Notes: generated from the sequence alone by a model not told the origin. A stretch of 64,000 bases of DNA from Bathymodiolus japonicus methanotrophic gill symbiont (GCF_019721995.1 NZ_BLYC01000001.1:124001-188000); one strand, 5' to 3'. Counted from the first letter of the stretch, positions 29,542-39,622 are shown. Translations and numbers: made by a program.

Positions 29542-31116
29542 AATAACAGGAATGTCTTTACAGTGCTTTATGAGCTCTCTTGTGGCGAGGTTAGTTTTAC
29601 GGCCTCAATTGATAGGGGAACACTGATGATAAACATGGCAAAACCACCTAAAATAAACCTCGATACACCAGCATTGTGTATTTCAGCTACTCAATAATTG
29701 GGAAACTTCAGTACTAGAAGGTGTGTTGGCCTTTGATGAATCAGACCGAGCACGATCTAAGTCTACAAAACGTATTTATAAGGTTTACAAGCAGAAACAC
29801 AAAGGCTCCGGCGGGTATGTTAATGGACAAACGATAGTATTATTGCTGCTAGTTACCTCATCCATTACAGTGCCTGTCGGTTTTTTCTTTTATATGCCGG
29901 ATCCAGCCTTAAAGCAGTGGGATAAAGAAGATAAACGGTTGAAAAAGAGCGGTATAGCAAAAAAAGATCGGCCTATTAACCCTGAACCTGACAGTGCCTA
30001 CCCGACCAAAACAGAGATTGCATTAGGCTTATTAAAAGAGTTTAAAGTTGCGCATAGCCTGATTAAGATTAAAGGCGTACTGGCTGATGCGCTGTATGGT
30101 GAAAAAGCCTTTATGGACGAAGCCGCTAAAGAATCTGGAGGCTCGCAGGTGATTAGCCAATTATGTAAAAACCAAAATATTGAATATAGAGGTAGAATAA
30201 GATCAGTCGAGAGCTACTTTAATTCGATTAACAAAGGCATTGAGCAGACAATACGTGTGCGTGGCGGCAAAGAGATTAAAGTGACTGTCAGCAGTGCACG
30301 ATTAAAGGTGAGTTCTCACAGTAAAAAACGCTTTGTCATTGCGTTAAAATATGACAGCGAAAACGACTATCGCTATTTAGTGTCGACAGACCTGACTTGG
30401 CGCACACAAGATATTATTCAAGCCCATACGTTGAGATGGCTGATTGAGGTTTTCTTTGAGGACTGGAAGCTTTATGAAGGATGGGGGCGTGAGGCCAAAC
30501 AATTAGATGAAGAGGGATCAAGCCGTGGCCTGATTCTGAGTCTTTTGTTTGACCATTGCCTTCTCCTTCACCCAGAGCAAATAGCCCGCATTGAAAGCAA
30601 ACTACCTGCGTATACCGTAGGAAGCTTACAGCGCAAGTCTCAAATGGATGTACTGCTTGAGTTCATCACGTCATTGCTAGAGTTTCCAGATCCTGGTGAT
30701 AAGCTGAAAGAGTTAGGTGAATTAATAAAGGATGTGTTTCAACTGATGCCATCAGGAAAACATATGATTGGCAGAGATTTAGGGCGCTTAGAGCCAACAG
30801 CATCATTAAAGTATTGTTCTGCTGGGTGAAGGTAAGAGTTTGATGGCAATGGGATGGAAAAACTTGAACATCGAGTTAAAGCCACTGTTTAGTAATTGGG
30901 TCGATAAATATACGCTATCTGCATTGGGATAGAGCGTAGTGTTTGATGCATGACAGGTTGCTCCTTGGGCACCATAGTGGCGGCCAATTTCTCTTTCACA
31001 CTGGCGCATGCCCTGATTATTATTGATAATAAGAGACGCGTCAATTACGATACCAGTAAGCTTATCAATTCCATACACAGCAGGCTCAATCATTTTCACT
31101 GTTAGAATATTGTTAA

Positions 31117-31320
31117 CTGAAGTTTCCCAATTATTGAGTAGCTGAAATACACAATGCTGGTGTATCGAGGTTTATTTTAGGTGGTTTTGCCATGTTTATA
31201 GCAAACCCCTACTTAATTCCCCTTAGGCAATAGCATTTGAGACGAATGAAAAGACTATTTTTTTCATATAGTTGTAGCATAGTTTCAATTTTACCATAAA
31301 TAATTATTGGGAAACTTCAG
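31117..31320 (+). mobile_element. M1 copy 4, intact
   Basis: 204 bp flanked by TATTGTTAA at 31108-31116 and 31321-31329, a perfect 9-bp target duplication. It lies just upstream of the DUF429 start and about 200 bases before the TPR gene, so it may affect both promoters. Nothing else is recognisable in 31330-31518. Confidence 0.94.
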
Positions 31321-31518
31321 TATTGTTAATAAGTTCTCCGCTGGCAATTGCTGATGGATTTTTTTTGCTTTGCCAGGCTAGATCTATCCCTGCTAAGATC
31401 AAATTTTATTCCCTGCTCATGAAGTATACGGAAGTATGATTATCATAATCTGACAGTGTAACTTAGTCATTATTATAAAGCTAAATACTTTATAATTGCG
31501 TGTGCCTTTTTACTCAAT

Positions 31519-34029
31519 GTGTTAGTTTCAATGCAAAAACAATCATCCATCTCGGGCTTGCTAGATCATGATCTGGAAGCTCAAGCGCTATCATTGCAAA
31601 AATCAGCTAAGAACAAAGAAGCGATAAAACTGTATAAAAAATTATTGCAGATTGATGATAATGAACAGTGGCAGCAACAGATTGCATTCTGCTATGTGCA
31701 GCGTGCAAAAGCCTTTGCTGAAAAAGGCATGCTTCAGGAAGCGCTGGTATTATGGGAGAGCCATACCGAGTATACTCAGCCGCCTTTTATCGCCTATGAT
31801 CAATATATCATCTGGTTGATCCTGGTCAATAATCAGCCAAGTATTCAGGCGGGTTTAGAGCAATTAACGGCGCAGCAACTAGATAAGCAATACCCGGTAT
31901 TAGCCACTGCTCTGGGATACCTGCTCTTGACTAAGCACCCGGAATTTGAGCAGATGCTGCCGCATGAGTCGCTATTCCTTACACATTTTAAGATTGCACA
32001 AACGGCAATACAAGCTTATCAGGATGGAAATAATGATAAGCTCCAGGCGGCTTTAAAGCAGATACCTTACCGCTCCGCGTATAGAGATTTACGTACTCTA
32101 TTAAGCGCCATAGTGGCTATGGCTGATTCGCCAGTACAGGCGCAGATACTACTGACTAAAATTCCTGCTGTGTCAGCTTATGCGCCAGCAGCGAAGTTAT
32201 TGCTTGCCTGTGCCAGAGATGGTGCAGAACTTGTTGAAGATCTGGTTGAATTCAATCACCAGCAGCGCAGTTTTGTCGGCGATATAATAGGCCTGAATAA
32301 AAAGCAGCTGGATTTTGTGCAGCACTACAGTCGTGAGCATGAACATTTATCTGACAAGGTGCAATTTAATCTGGCCATTCAATATCTAGATTTGCTCGAT
32401 ACTGACACTGTGCAACAGTTTTGCCAGGCACTACTGGCTAGCTATCATGCTGGAAAAAAGGATTATTACAAGCACTTTGGTGAGCCTGACGAGTTTGAAG
32501 AATACCGGGTTAAGGCATTGCGCTGTGAGCAAGATAATAACCTCTACGATGCTGACTATTACTGGAGGGAATGTATCAGTATTCTGGATGCTAATGCTGC
32601 TGAGAATGGTTTGCAGATTGCCCTGATATTGCAGCGTATGGCAGCGAGAGAACCCGAGGGAGACAAACGCACTGAATTGCTGATTGATAGTGTGGCGTAT
32701 GAGCCTGATAATCGCAATACCTATCTGCAAATCATGCATTACTTTAGTCAGCAGCAGGAAACTGCAAAGGAGCATAAACTCTGGTTAAGTAAAACTCTGG
32801 AACAATTTCCGCAAGACGTAGACGTATTAACTCAGGCGGTTAAAGCCGCAACGCGTAATAAAACATTTAAAAAAGCCAGTCAGTATGCCGCTAAAATATT
32901 AAGCATAGATCCGCTTAATACCTTTGCCAAACAAACATTGTTTGCCAGTTATCTGGCACATGCCCAGCGATTGATGCGTGAAAAAAATTACCGTCTGGTA
33001 GCAAAAGAAATTAGCGAAGCCGAGCAGCTAAAAAGTGGCAAAGCATATTCTAAGCAGCTGGAATTAATGCATGCACTATTGTACTTTGCCAGTGAGGACA
33101 AGCAACAGGGCATACAAAAAATCAGTACCGCACTTGCTGATCTGCATACTGATCCTGTGAATCGTATGTTTCACGCAAGTATGCAAGCTTTGTTAAATGG
33201 CTTACCAGTGGCGACTATTTTACGTGAATTACCCCAGGCGAAGGAGTATTTGCTTAGTACACAGGAAATGTCAGACCTTATTCAGCAGTTCGAGCTGTAC
33301 GCTATTGATAGTGATAACCTGGGTTATTTATATAAGGCGCTGGATAAAATTAAAGCGCCATTAAAAAAATCACTTTCCGATCAAAACTACCCTGAGGAGT
33401 TACTGCTAAATCTATGCAAAGTACTGGATAGCTTCGAACATTTTGAATTATTACGCCATTGTGCGCGAGTTGCTCAGTTACAATGCAAAAAACCTATCTG
33501 GATGTATTATCGGGTTTATGCAGATAAAAATGGCAAGGCTGAAGACTGCTCTTATTGGGAAATTCAGCGCCTGGAAAATGCAAATAAACAGGCTAGAGAA
33601 GCTAAGGACTACCCGAGCAGTATCTTGATAGATAAGTTTCTGGATAGCTATTATGAAGCGCATCCAGAGCAAAATATGGGCTTTCTGGAAGGGCTATTTG
33701 GTGGTGCTGGTGATGAAGATGGGCAGGGTGATCCATTAGAAGAATTATTCGGTCACCTGCCTGATCGAGTAATGATTGATCTTAATAGCAAGGCTGAAGC
33801 ATTATTGAAAAAAACCACTCCGGAGAATTTAATTCAGGGCTTAGCGCAACAGGTAGATGGTGATCAATCTTTACTTATGGCAATGATGGCAAACCCGGAC
33901 ATATTCTCTGCGTTAATGTTGCTTAAGGCAGCAGATGAATTGTTGATAGATATTGATACTAATATTGATGATGTAATAGGAGTTTTTGGTATTACTGAAA
34001 ACAAAAGCGCATTTCCATTTCCTTTTTAA
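31519..34029 (+). CDS. Large TPR-type helical protein heading the chaperone operon
   Basis: 836 residues, almost entirely helical, with tetratricopeptide-like repeats such as EAQALSLQKSAKNKEAIKLY near residue 20 and KKASQYAAKILSIDPLNTFA near residue 455. A glycine/acidic segment (FLEGLFGGAGDEDGQGDPLE) near residue 720 precedes the C-terminal helices. No signal peptide is seen, so it is probably cytoplasmic. Five genes follow on the same strand with tiny gaps, including J-like, GrpE-like and Hsp70 proteins, so it may deliver clients or scaffold the machine; that is inference. The upstream TTG at 31519 is possible, but the ATG at 31531 (MQKQSSISGLL) is a better start. Confidence 0.75.
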   Translation: MLVSMQKQSSISGLLDHDLEAQALSLQKSAKNKEAIKLYKKLLQIDDNEQWQQQIAFCYVQRAKAFAEKGMLQEALVLWESHTEYTQPPFIAYDQYIIWLILVNNQPSIQAGLEQLTAQQLDKQYPVLATALGYLLLTKHPEFEQMLPHESLFLTHFKIAQTAIQAYQDGNNDKLQAALKQIPYRSAYRDLRTLLSAIVAMADSPVQAQILLTKIPAVSAYAPAAKLLLACARDGAELVEDLVEFNHQQRSFVGDIIGLNKKQLDFVQHYSREHEHLSDKVQFNLAIQYLDLLDTDTVQQFCQALLASYHAGKKDYYKHFGEPDEFEEYRVKALRCEQDNNLYDADYYWRECISILDANAAENGLQIALILQRMAAREPEGDKRTELLIDSVAYEPDNRNTYLQIMHYFSQQQETAKEHKLWLSKTLEQFPQDVDVLTQAVKAATRNKTFKKASQYAAKILSIDPLNTFAKQTLFASYLAHAQRLMREKNYRLVAKEISEAEQLKSGKAYSKQLELMHALLYFASEDKQQGIQKISTALADLHTDPVNRMFHASMQALLNGLPVATILRELPQAKEYLLSTQEMSDLIQQFELYAIDSDNLGYLYKALDKIKAPLKKSLSDQNYPEELLLNLCKVLDSFEHFELLRHCARVAQLQCKKPIWMYYRVYADKNGKAEDCSYWEIQRLENANKQAREAKDYPSSILIDKFLDSYYEAHPEQNMGFLEGLFGGAGDEDGQGDPLEELFGHLPDRVMIDLNSKAEALLKKTTPENLIQGLAQQVDGDQSLLMAMMANPDIFSALMLLKAADELLIDIDTNIDDVIGVFGITENKSAFPFPF

Positions 34030-34044
34030 GCAACGATAAAAATA

Positions 34045-34386
34045 ATGCAAACACCTTATCAAATACTTGACGTTGCAGTTGATGCCAATGATAAAGCAAT
34101 TAAACAGGCATATTTGCAACAGGTTAAGAATAATCCGCCGGACCGAAATCAGCAGCGGTTTCAGTTAATTCATGATACGTATACCTCAATTAAAGATCAT
34201 AAAAGTAGGGTTGCTCATAATTTATTTACCCTACAGGCTGCTGATTTCAATACGATACTCGATAAAGCGCTACATACTAAGCAAGTAGGCACTACAGTGA
34301 GCGCTGAATCGTTTAATAAACTACTAAGTATAAGCATGGATGATACAAGCCTTTTAAATGCCTTTGCAGATGCTGATAACACATGA
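34045..34386 (+). CDS. J-domain-like protein lacking the HPD motif
   Basis: A 113-residue protein whose first 60 residues resemble a J domain: YQILDVAVDANDKAIKQAYL, then VKNNPPDRNQQRFQLIHDTY. The catalytic HPD of canonical DnaJ proteins reads PPD here, so the His is replaced by Pro. The remaining C-terminal part has no zinc or substrate domain. The stop overlaps the next start (ATGA). It is encoded between the TPR protein and a GrpE-like protein and just before an Hsp70, so it is expected to act on that Hsp70, perhaps without stimulating ATP hydrolysis in the usual way. Confidence 0.8.
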   Translation: MQTPYQILDVAVDANDKAIKQAYLQQVKNNPPDRNQQRFQLIHDTYTSIKDHKSRVAHNLFTLQAADFNTILDKALHTKQVGTTVSAESFNKLLSISMDDTSLLNAFADADNT

Positions 34387-35042
34387 GTACAGAAATACAA
34401 AAAACTGAATTACTGGAAGACTTTCAGAAGTATCTTGAGTACAGCCATGCTGGATCACTGAGCTCTTCAGAACAACCAGATCTGCATACCTTGCTGGGAG
34501 AAATAACTGGCTTAAAAACAGAGGTCAAAGCAGAAGCCAGGCAATATAAAAATACCCTGGATACTTTGAGTTCAGCTCTGGATACCGTGCAGCAAGATAA
34601 TAAAGTGCTATCAGCCGAGCTTGCGGCAAGTGCCGAGCGCTTTGATCAACAACAAGCTGAAATGATGCGCACTCTGTTGCTGGAAATGGTCGATCTATAT
34701 GACCGCATAAGTGCCGGAGTTACTGTGTTAAAAAATTATCAACCGCTTAGTTCCCTGTTCAGGCACTCTAAAAAACATGACGTGCGTTTTATCGAGCGCT
34801 TTAAACAAGGACAGCAAATGACGCTCAGGCGCTTTGAGCAATTATTACAAAACTACCAGGTAAAAGCAGTGGACTGCGTAGGGCACAAGCTAGATCCTTT
34901 GACCATGATAGCAGTTGAAACCGGTGAGAATCAAAAACTTGGCAATGGCATAGTACTAGAAGAATTGCGCACTGGCTTTTTATATCAGGGCCAGGTACTA
35001 CGTCTGGCAGAAGTTAAAGTAAATAAAATCAGGATTAGATAA
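34383..35042 (+). CDS. GrpE-like nucleotide exchange factor
   Basis: 219 residues with a long coiled coil around 40-110 (ITGLKTEVKAEARQYKNTLD and following) and a C-terminal beta-like domain, VGHKLDPLTMIAVETGEN then LEELRTGFLYQGQVLRLAEV, closely matching the GrpE head that contacts Hsp70. It is divergent from housekeeping GrpE, with an extended N-terminus. It overlaps the J-like gene by four bases and sits three bases before the Hsp70 gene, which supports a dedicated partner role. Confidence 0.82.
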   Translation: MSTEIQKTELLEDFQKYLEYSHAGSLSSSEQPDLHTLLGEITGLKTEVKAEARQYKNTLDTLSSALDTVQQDNKVLSAELAASAERFDQQQAEMMRTLLLEMVDLYDRISAGVTVLKNYQPLSSLFRHSKKHDVRFIERFKQGQQMTLRRFEQLLQNYQVKAVDCVGHKLDPLTMIAVETGENQKLGNGIVLEELRTGFLYQGQVLRLAEVKVNKIRIR

Positions 35043-35045
35043 TAC

Positions 35046-36806
35046 ATGAACGATATTATTATTGGTATAGATTTAGGAACCACTAACGCAGAAGTTTCTA
35101 TCGTCGAAAACGGTAAGGTGAGAGTAATTGCTGATGGCGATAGTAAAATGCTACCGTCATTTGTCGGAATAGATGATAACGGGCAGGTTATCGTCGGTGA
35201 AACGGCTCGCAACCAATATCTAGTCTATCCGGAACGCACTATTAAATCGATCAAACGCCAGATGGGGCAGGATACGCATGTCGTATTAGCCGAGCAGAGT
35301 TACACTCCGCAGGAGATTTCAGCGATTATTCTTAAGCGCCTGAAGTCTATTGCAGAAAATGACTTAGGACAAACAGTTAGCAAGGCAGTGATTACCGTTC
35401 CTGCTTATTTTTCTGATGCACAACGCCAGGCAACTCGCGAGGCTGGAGAGATTGCAGGTCTGGAAGTAGTGCGCATGATCAACGAGCCGACTGCTGCCGC
35501 GTTAGCCTATGATGCTAATCAATCCGAGTCTAAACATGTGCTTGTCTATGATCTGGGAGGGGGAACCTTTGATGTCTCGGTGGTGAATATCGAGTCGGGC
35601 GTGGTTGAAGTATTGTCGAGTCATGGAGATAATCAACTGGGGGGTGATGATTTTGATCAGCAGATTGTTGACTATTTGCTAGCGCAAATTCAGGACACTT
35701 ACCAGGTCAATGTGCGTGCGCATAGTAAGGCGATGGCGCGCATTACCCGCGCTGCAGAAGAGGCAAAGTTTTTACTTTCCGACCAGCCCTATGCGCAGAT
35801 TGAAGAAGAATACTTGCTGGAGCATGAAGGCGTTGCCATTCATTTATCGCATGAACTATCCCGTATGGCTTATGAAGAGATGATTGATGATTATATTAAT
35901 GCCACACTGGATGCAGTACATATCGCGCTAAAAGGTGCAAGGTTCACTACTGCTGATATTGATGAAATCATATTGGTGGGAGGTTCTACGCGCACGCCTT
36001 GTATACGCGAACGCCTGCTGAATGAATTTGGCTTTGAGCCGCATAGTGAAGTCAATCCGAACTTATGTGTCACTATAGGGGCAGCTATTCAGGCTGCGAT
36101 GATAGCTGGGCAGGAAGTGGATACTGTATTGGTTGATGTCACGCCATATACCTATGGAACAAGTGCGATAGGTAGTCTGGATGGCTCGCCGTATCCGTTT
36201 ATGTATGTGCCGATAATTCATAAAAACACCGTGTTGCCGAGTCGTAAGTCCGATGCGTTTGCGACTAGTTATGATGGCCAGGAAGCGGTGGAGATTACGC
36301 TATATCAGGGAGAAGATCCCGATGCGTTGAATAATGTCAAAATTGGTGAGTTTCGGGTTGAGGGTCTGTTAGATGTTGCCTCTGGAAATGTGATTACTCT
36401 GACGCTGGCACTGGATCTAAATGGAATGTTACAGGTTTCAGCGCAGGAAAAAGACACTGGGCTGGAAAAGTGCATCATCATTAAAAATGCCTTATCTGAA
36501 TTTGAGGGTGATGCGCTGGATACCGCAAAGCAGCGTATTAATTCTTTACTAGGACAAATGGACCCTCGGGTTATAGAAGATCAGCCACCTGAAGAAAAAA
36601 CTGGAATTATAGCACCGGAAATAGTTGCAGCTGGTGAGTTGATTTCTAAAGCCGAATGTTTGTTCGGGAAGGTGTCTAATGAAGATAAGGAAGACATGAG
36701 CGACTTAATTGAAACGCTAAAAAACTGTATCGATGCCAAAGATATTCAGGGACTGGATGACCTAACCCGGGAATTACAGGATATTATTTATTATCTGGAG
36801 TCCTGA
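35046..36806 (+). CDS. Hsp70-family chaperone (HscC/DnaK-like)
   Basis: 586 residues. The nucleotide-binding domain has IIIGIDLGTTNAEVSIV at the N-terminus, the phosphate-2 motif VYDLGGGTFDVSVVN near 175, and VGGSTRTPCIRE near 312. The substrate domain follows with VDVTPYTYGTSAIG and a shortened C-terminal lid ending FLEs-like helices without the EEVD-type tail. It is shorter than housekeeping DnaK (about 640). With its own J-like and GrpE-like genes it forms a specialised Hsp70 system. Confidence 0.93.
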   Translation: MNDIIIGIDLGTTNAEVSIVENGKVRVIADGDSKMLPSFVGIDDNGQVIVGETARNQYLVYPERTIKSIKRQMGQDTHVVLAEQSYTPQEISAIILKRLKSIAENDLGQTVSKAVITVPAYFSDAQRQATREAGEIAGLEVVRMINEPTAAALAYDANQSESKHVLVYDLGGGTFDVSVVNIESGVVEVLSSHGDNQLGGDDFDQQIVDYLLAQIQDTYQVNVRAHSKAMARITRAAEEAKFLLSDQPYAQIEEEYLLEHEGVAIHLSHELSRMAYEEMIDDYINATLDAVHIALKGARFTTADIDEIILVGGSTRTPCIRERLLNEFGFEPHSEVNPNLCVTIGAAIQAAMIAGQEVDTVLVDVTPYTYGTSAIGSLDGSPYPFMYVPIIHKNTVLPSRKSDAFATSYDGQEAVEITLYQGEDPDALNNVKIGEFRVEGLLDVASGNVITLTLALDLNGMLQVSAQEKDTGLEKCIIIKNALSEFEGDALDTAKQRINSLLGQMDPRVIEDQPPEEKTGIIAPEIVAAGELISKAECLFGKVSNEDKEDMSDLIETLKNCIDAKDIQGLDDLTRELQDIIYYLES

Positions 36807-37195
36807 TGCAGCGTTGCCCCAGTTGTAATGCACGACTCAAAGGTCGGGTAATATGCGCCCGATGCAAGGCTGATCTGACAGTATTGATTAACGCTGAACG
36901 ATCTGCACAGCAATGGCTAACTAAAGCAGTCGAGGCATATGTAGCAGGTAATATTGAGCAGAGCATAACAGCGTTAGCTATTTCCTTAAGCCAGCATAAG
37001 ACCCGCCTAGCCTTGGTGTTTCGCGAGTTTATCATTGAGCGGCAATGTCGGGATATTCTTGAATTACTGGCGCAAAAGCAATTGCTGCAAGCCAGGCAAA
37101 GACTTTACCAGTTACGATTATTACTTCCCAGCAGTCCGCAATTACAACAACTGCAATCATTCAGTGATTACTTATTCGTGAATAGCCAGGAATAG
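36806..37195 (+). CDS. Small zinc-ribbon helical protein
   Basis: 129 residues. Two CxxC pairs at the start, CPSCNARLKGRVICARCKAD, should bind zinc. The rest is helical with a TPR-like pattern (VEAYVAGNIEQSITALAISL). The ATG overlaps the Hsp70 stop, so co-translation is likely. I do not recognise a named family; it probably assists the chaperone set. Confidence 0.75.
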   Translation: MQRCPSCNARLKGRVICARCKADLTVLINAERSAQQWLTKAVEAYVAGNIEQSITALAISLSQHKTRLALVFREFIIERQCRDILELLAQKQLLQARQRLYQLRLLLPSSPQLQQLQSFSDYLFVNSQE

Positions 37196-37199
37196 TCAA

Positions 37200-37372
37200 A
37201 TGCAAAGTGAAGAAGCTAAAGAAACAACACTCTCTAGGCTTGATAGCGCGATTGTCCTGTTTAAAGAGATCTCAATTTTTGGTGGCTTTTTCATTGGTGT
37301 GAGCGTTGCTATATTTTACCTGTTCGGGATAGCGATTTATGCAACCTTCACCAGCATGATGGGTATCTCGCC
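37200..37372 (+). pseudogene. Membrane protein, truncated by an HCE
   Basis: 58 codons from MQSEEAKETTLSRLDSAIV with one transmembrane segment (IFGGFFIGVSVAIFYLFGIA). It is the last gene of the chaperone operon. The coding sequence runs into the type A HCE and the far flank is unrelated, so the original length is unknown. Confidence 0.6.
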
Positions 37373-37643
37373 CGCTGAAAATCATGGAAACGGAGCTTAG
37401 CGAAGTGGTGATTTTTAGTCCCTGATAGGCGACAGGGCAATTCGCTGATTCGACGTGTGCTAGCAGCACGCGAGAGGAGCAAGAATTGCATTCCGAATAG
37501 CCTGAGGTAGTTAATGACGAAGCGGCTTTTGTGCGTAGTCGTTGCGGACGCAGGGCGTTCAGGGCATCTCCCATCCGCTGCGTAGGTGAACGAATTATGG
37601 CGACAGGAGTCCCGGAATTTCGTGAGGTAGCATGGCGCGCCTG
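37373..37643 (+). mobile_element. HCE type A, 271 bp, at a gene-gene junction
   Basis: It lacks nine bases net in the middle (GAATAGCCTGAGG instead of the longer version). The left flank is the chaperone operon (upstream bases CGCC); the right flank is a restriction-enzyme fragment on the other strand. It is probably a recombination joint. Confidence 0.9.
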
Positions 37644-37739
37644 GCGTTTTTTGCCATCTTCCAAGCCTAGAATATGATCCTCTGCCGCCAGAATTAGTGA
37701 CAACTTTTGAGCGTTATCAGCGGTAAAAAATTCCTTATA
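37644..37739 (-). pseudogene. hsdR: Type I restriction HsdR fragment
   Basis: The minus strand encodes EFFTADNAQKLSLILAAEDH and then ILGLEDGKKR, resembling the C-terminal helical region of HsdR subunits. It is only 32 codons, cut by ISa on one side and an HCE on the other. The identification rests on a short match from memory. Confidence 0.5.
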
Positions 37740-39250
37740 ACTCGATGTTCAAGTTTTTCCATCCCATTGCCATCAAACTCTTACCTTCACCCAGCAGAAC
37801 AATACTTTAATGATGCTGTTGGCTCTAAGCGCCCTAAATCTCTGCCAATCATATGTTTTCCTGATGGCATCAGTTGAAACACATCCTTTATTAATTCACC
37901 TAACTCTTTCAGCTTATCACCAGGATCTGGAAACTCTAGCAATGACGTGATGAACTCAAGCAGTACATCCATTTGAGACTTGCGCTGTAAGCTTCCTACG
38001 GTATACGCAGGTAGTTTGCTTTCAATGCGGGCTATTTGCTCTGGGTGAAGGAGAAGGCAATGGTCAAACAAAAGACTCAGAATCAGGCCACGGCTTGATC
38101 CCTCTTCATCTAATTGTTTGGCCTCACGCCCCCATCCTTCATAAAGCTTCCAGTCCTCAAAGAAAACCTCAATCAGCCATCTCAACGTATAGGCTTGAAT
38201 AATATCTTGTGTGCGCCAAGTCAGGTCTGTCGCCACTAAATAGCGATAGTAGTTTTCACCGTCATATTTTAAGGCAATGACAAAGCGTTTTTTACTGTGA
38301 GAACTCACCTTCAATCGTGCACTGCTGACAGTCACTTTAATCTCTTTGCCGCCACGTACACGTATTATCTGATCAATGCCTTTGTTAATCGAATTAAAGT
38401 AGCTCTCGACTGACCTTATTCTACCTCTATATTCAATATTTTGGTTTTTACGTAATTGGCTAATCACCTGCGAGCCTCCAGATTCTTTAGCGGCTTCGTC
38501 CATAAAGGCTTTTCACCATACAGCGCATCAGCCAGTACGCCTTTAATTTTAATCAGGCTATGCGCAACTTTAAACTCTTTTAATAAGCCTAATGCAATCT
38601 CTGTTTTGGTCGGGTAGGCACTGTCACGTTCAGGCTTAATAGGCCGATCTTTTTTTGCTATACCGCTCTTTTTCAACCGTTTATCTTCTTTATCCCACTG
38701 CTTTAAGGCTGGATCCGGCATATAAAAGAAAAAACCGACAGGCACTGTAATGGATGAGGTAACTAGCAGCAATAATACTATCGTTTGTCCATTAACATAC
38801 CCGCCGGAGCCTTTGTGTTTCTGCTTGTAAACCTTATAAATACGTTTTGTAGACTTAGATCGTGCTCGGTCTGATTCATCAAAGGCCAACACACCTTCAG
38901 TAATGCCATAACGTTTTAAAATTAAGACCACACTCACCCGTAGCAACCAGTCCCAGGGTATACTTGCTTTACGAAACACCCAGGATAATACGGCTACTTT
39001 GCAATCTCCAAGGCTTGCTCGCTCAAACTTAGCCCAGCAAACAGAGTTCATTAGCAGTATGCCCGTTAAACAAGTGCCCAACCAAGCGGCTCCGGGTTTT
39101 AGCTGATTGAGCGCATCATTTAAATCGTCAATATAGCTTTGGATAAAGGTGGCTGGGGCATTCATTAACATGGGCTTACACCGATAAAATTACAACAACC
39201 TCAGAATACCTGATTTTACCTTCTCAATATCAAAAACTTGAACATCGAGT
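37740..39250 (-). mobile_element. ISa copy 4, near complete, frameshifted
   Basis: 1511 bp with both ends. The transposase (39171 to 37787) has no HCE, but one T is missing near 38510 (four T where copy 1 has five), and 21 bp are deleted between GCCGCTT repeats near 39085. It provides the empty-site references for two HCE insertions. It separates hsdR debris from ISb debris. Confidence 0.92.
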
Positions 39251-39622
39251 AAAAGTAATTTCAAGGAAACTAAAGCTTGATCTTCCAATACCCGCTCACT
39301 TGAAAATCAAATGCGCCTGACTGCAATGAGCTATAATTTAATGCGCGTGTTTGAAGAGATTTCAAAAATACAACAGCCAGAATTGATTCATCCATCGGAT
39401 AAAAAATATAGCGAGGCTCTGGAGATAAGGCAGCAACAGGCTCAAAAACGAGATCGTTTTGTGAATCCATTATTTTTCCAGGCAAGAATATCTCGTATCA
39501 GCTCGTATACCATTCGGGCAGTTCAAAACGCAATAATAACAGGAATGTCTTTACAGTGCTTTATGAGCTCTCTTGTGGCGAGGTTAGTTTCACGGCCTCA
39601 ATTGATAGGGGAACACTGATGG
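39251..39622 (+). mobile_element. ISb fragment, 3' end
   Basis: Carries the last ~115 transposase codons (ETKAWSSNTRSLENQMRLTA) and the right end GGGGAACACTGATG. It contains the uninterrupted target AACGCAATAATAACAGG of the HCE at 29247. Confidence 0.85.

Larger units (their letters stand above)
26241..29628 (+). mobile_element. ISb copy, carrying ISh and three HCEs
   Basis: Ends CATCAGTGTTCCC and GGGAACACTGATG, flanked by ATAAACAT at 26233-26240 and 29629-29636. The transposase is in pieces: MLKDLPLSEHIHQHCNES before ISh, SGRHFLQTNEQIYG after it, then DYRDPETGKLHRFV and the YREK region YFKRWTIEKTFNNTK. A segment present in the copy at 42627 (IATLVESIPFDSRHEINTG) is missing next to the HCE at 28273. 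It is an IS4-superfamily element. Confidence 0.86.
26112..29711 (-). mobile_element. M1 copy 3, split by ISb
   Basis: Parts 26112-26240 and 29629-29711 make a 204-bp M1 plus the ISb duplication ATAAACAT. It lies in ISa at TACTGAAG. The right side reads TACTAGAAG, a nearly perfect 8-9 bp duplication with one extra base. Confidence 0.88.
25735..30876 (+). mobile_element. ISa copy 3, split by M1 and ISb
   Basis: The two parts (25735-26111 and 29712-30876) rejoin to about 1.54 kb with complete ends, flanked by TAA at 25732-25734 and 30877-30879. The right part carries the catalytic core and the YREK signature but several substitutions. It is the outermost mobile layer of the nest in the DUF429 gene. 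Confidence 0.88.
25605..31099 (-). pseudogene. DUF429 family gene split by a 5.1-kb nest of elements
   Basis: The N-terminal half lies at 30877-31099 (GTG or internal ATG start; GIDKLTGIVIDASLIINN, YPHPA-type family) and the C-terminal half at 25605-25734 (HLKGDRWQIECYPHPALIEI, ALSKRLKYKKGK). Removing ISa (25735-30876) and one TAA duplication joins STQLLNSGF to KHLKGDRW in frame. Members are predicted RNase H-fold nucleases of unknown role. The C-terminus is also lost beyond 25605. Confidence 0.78.
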
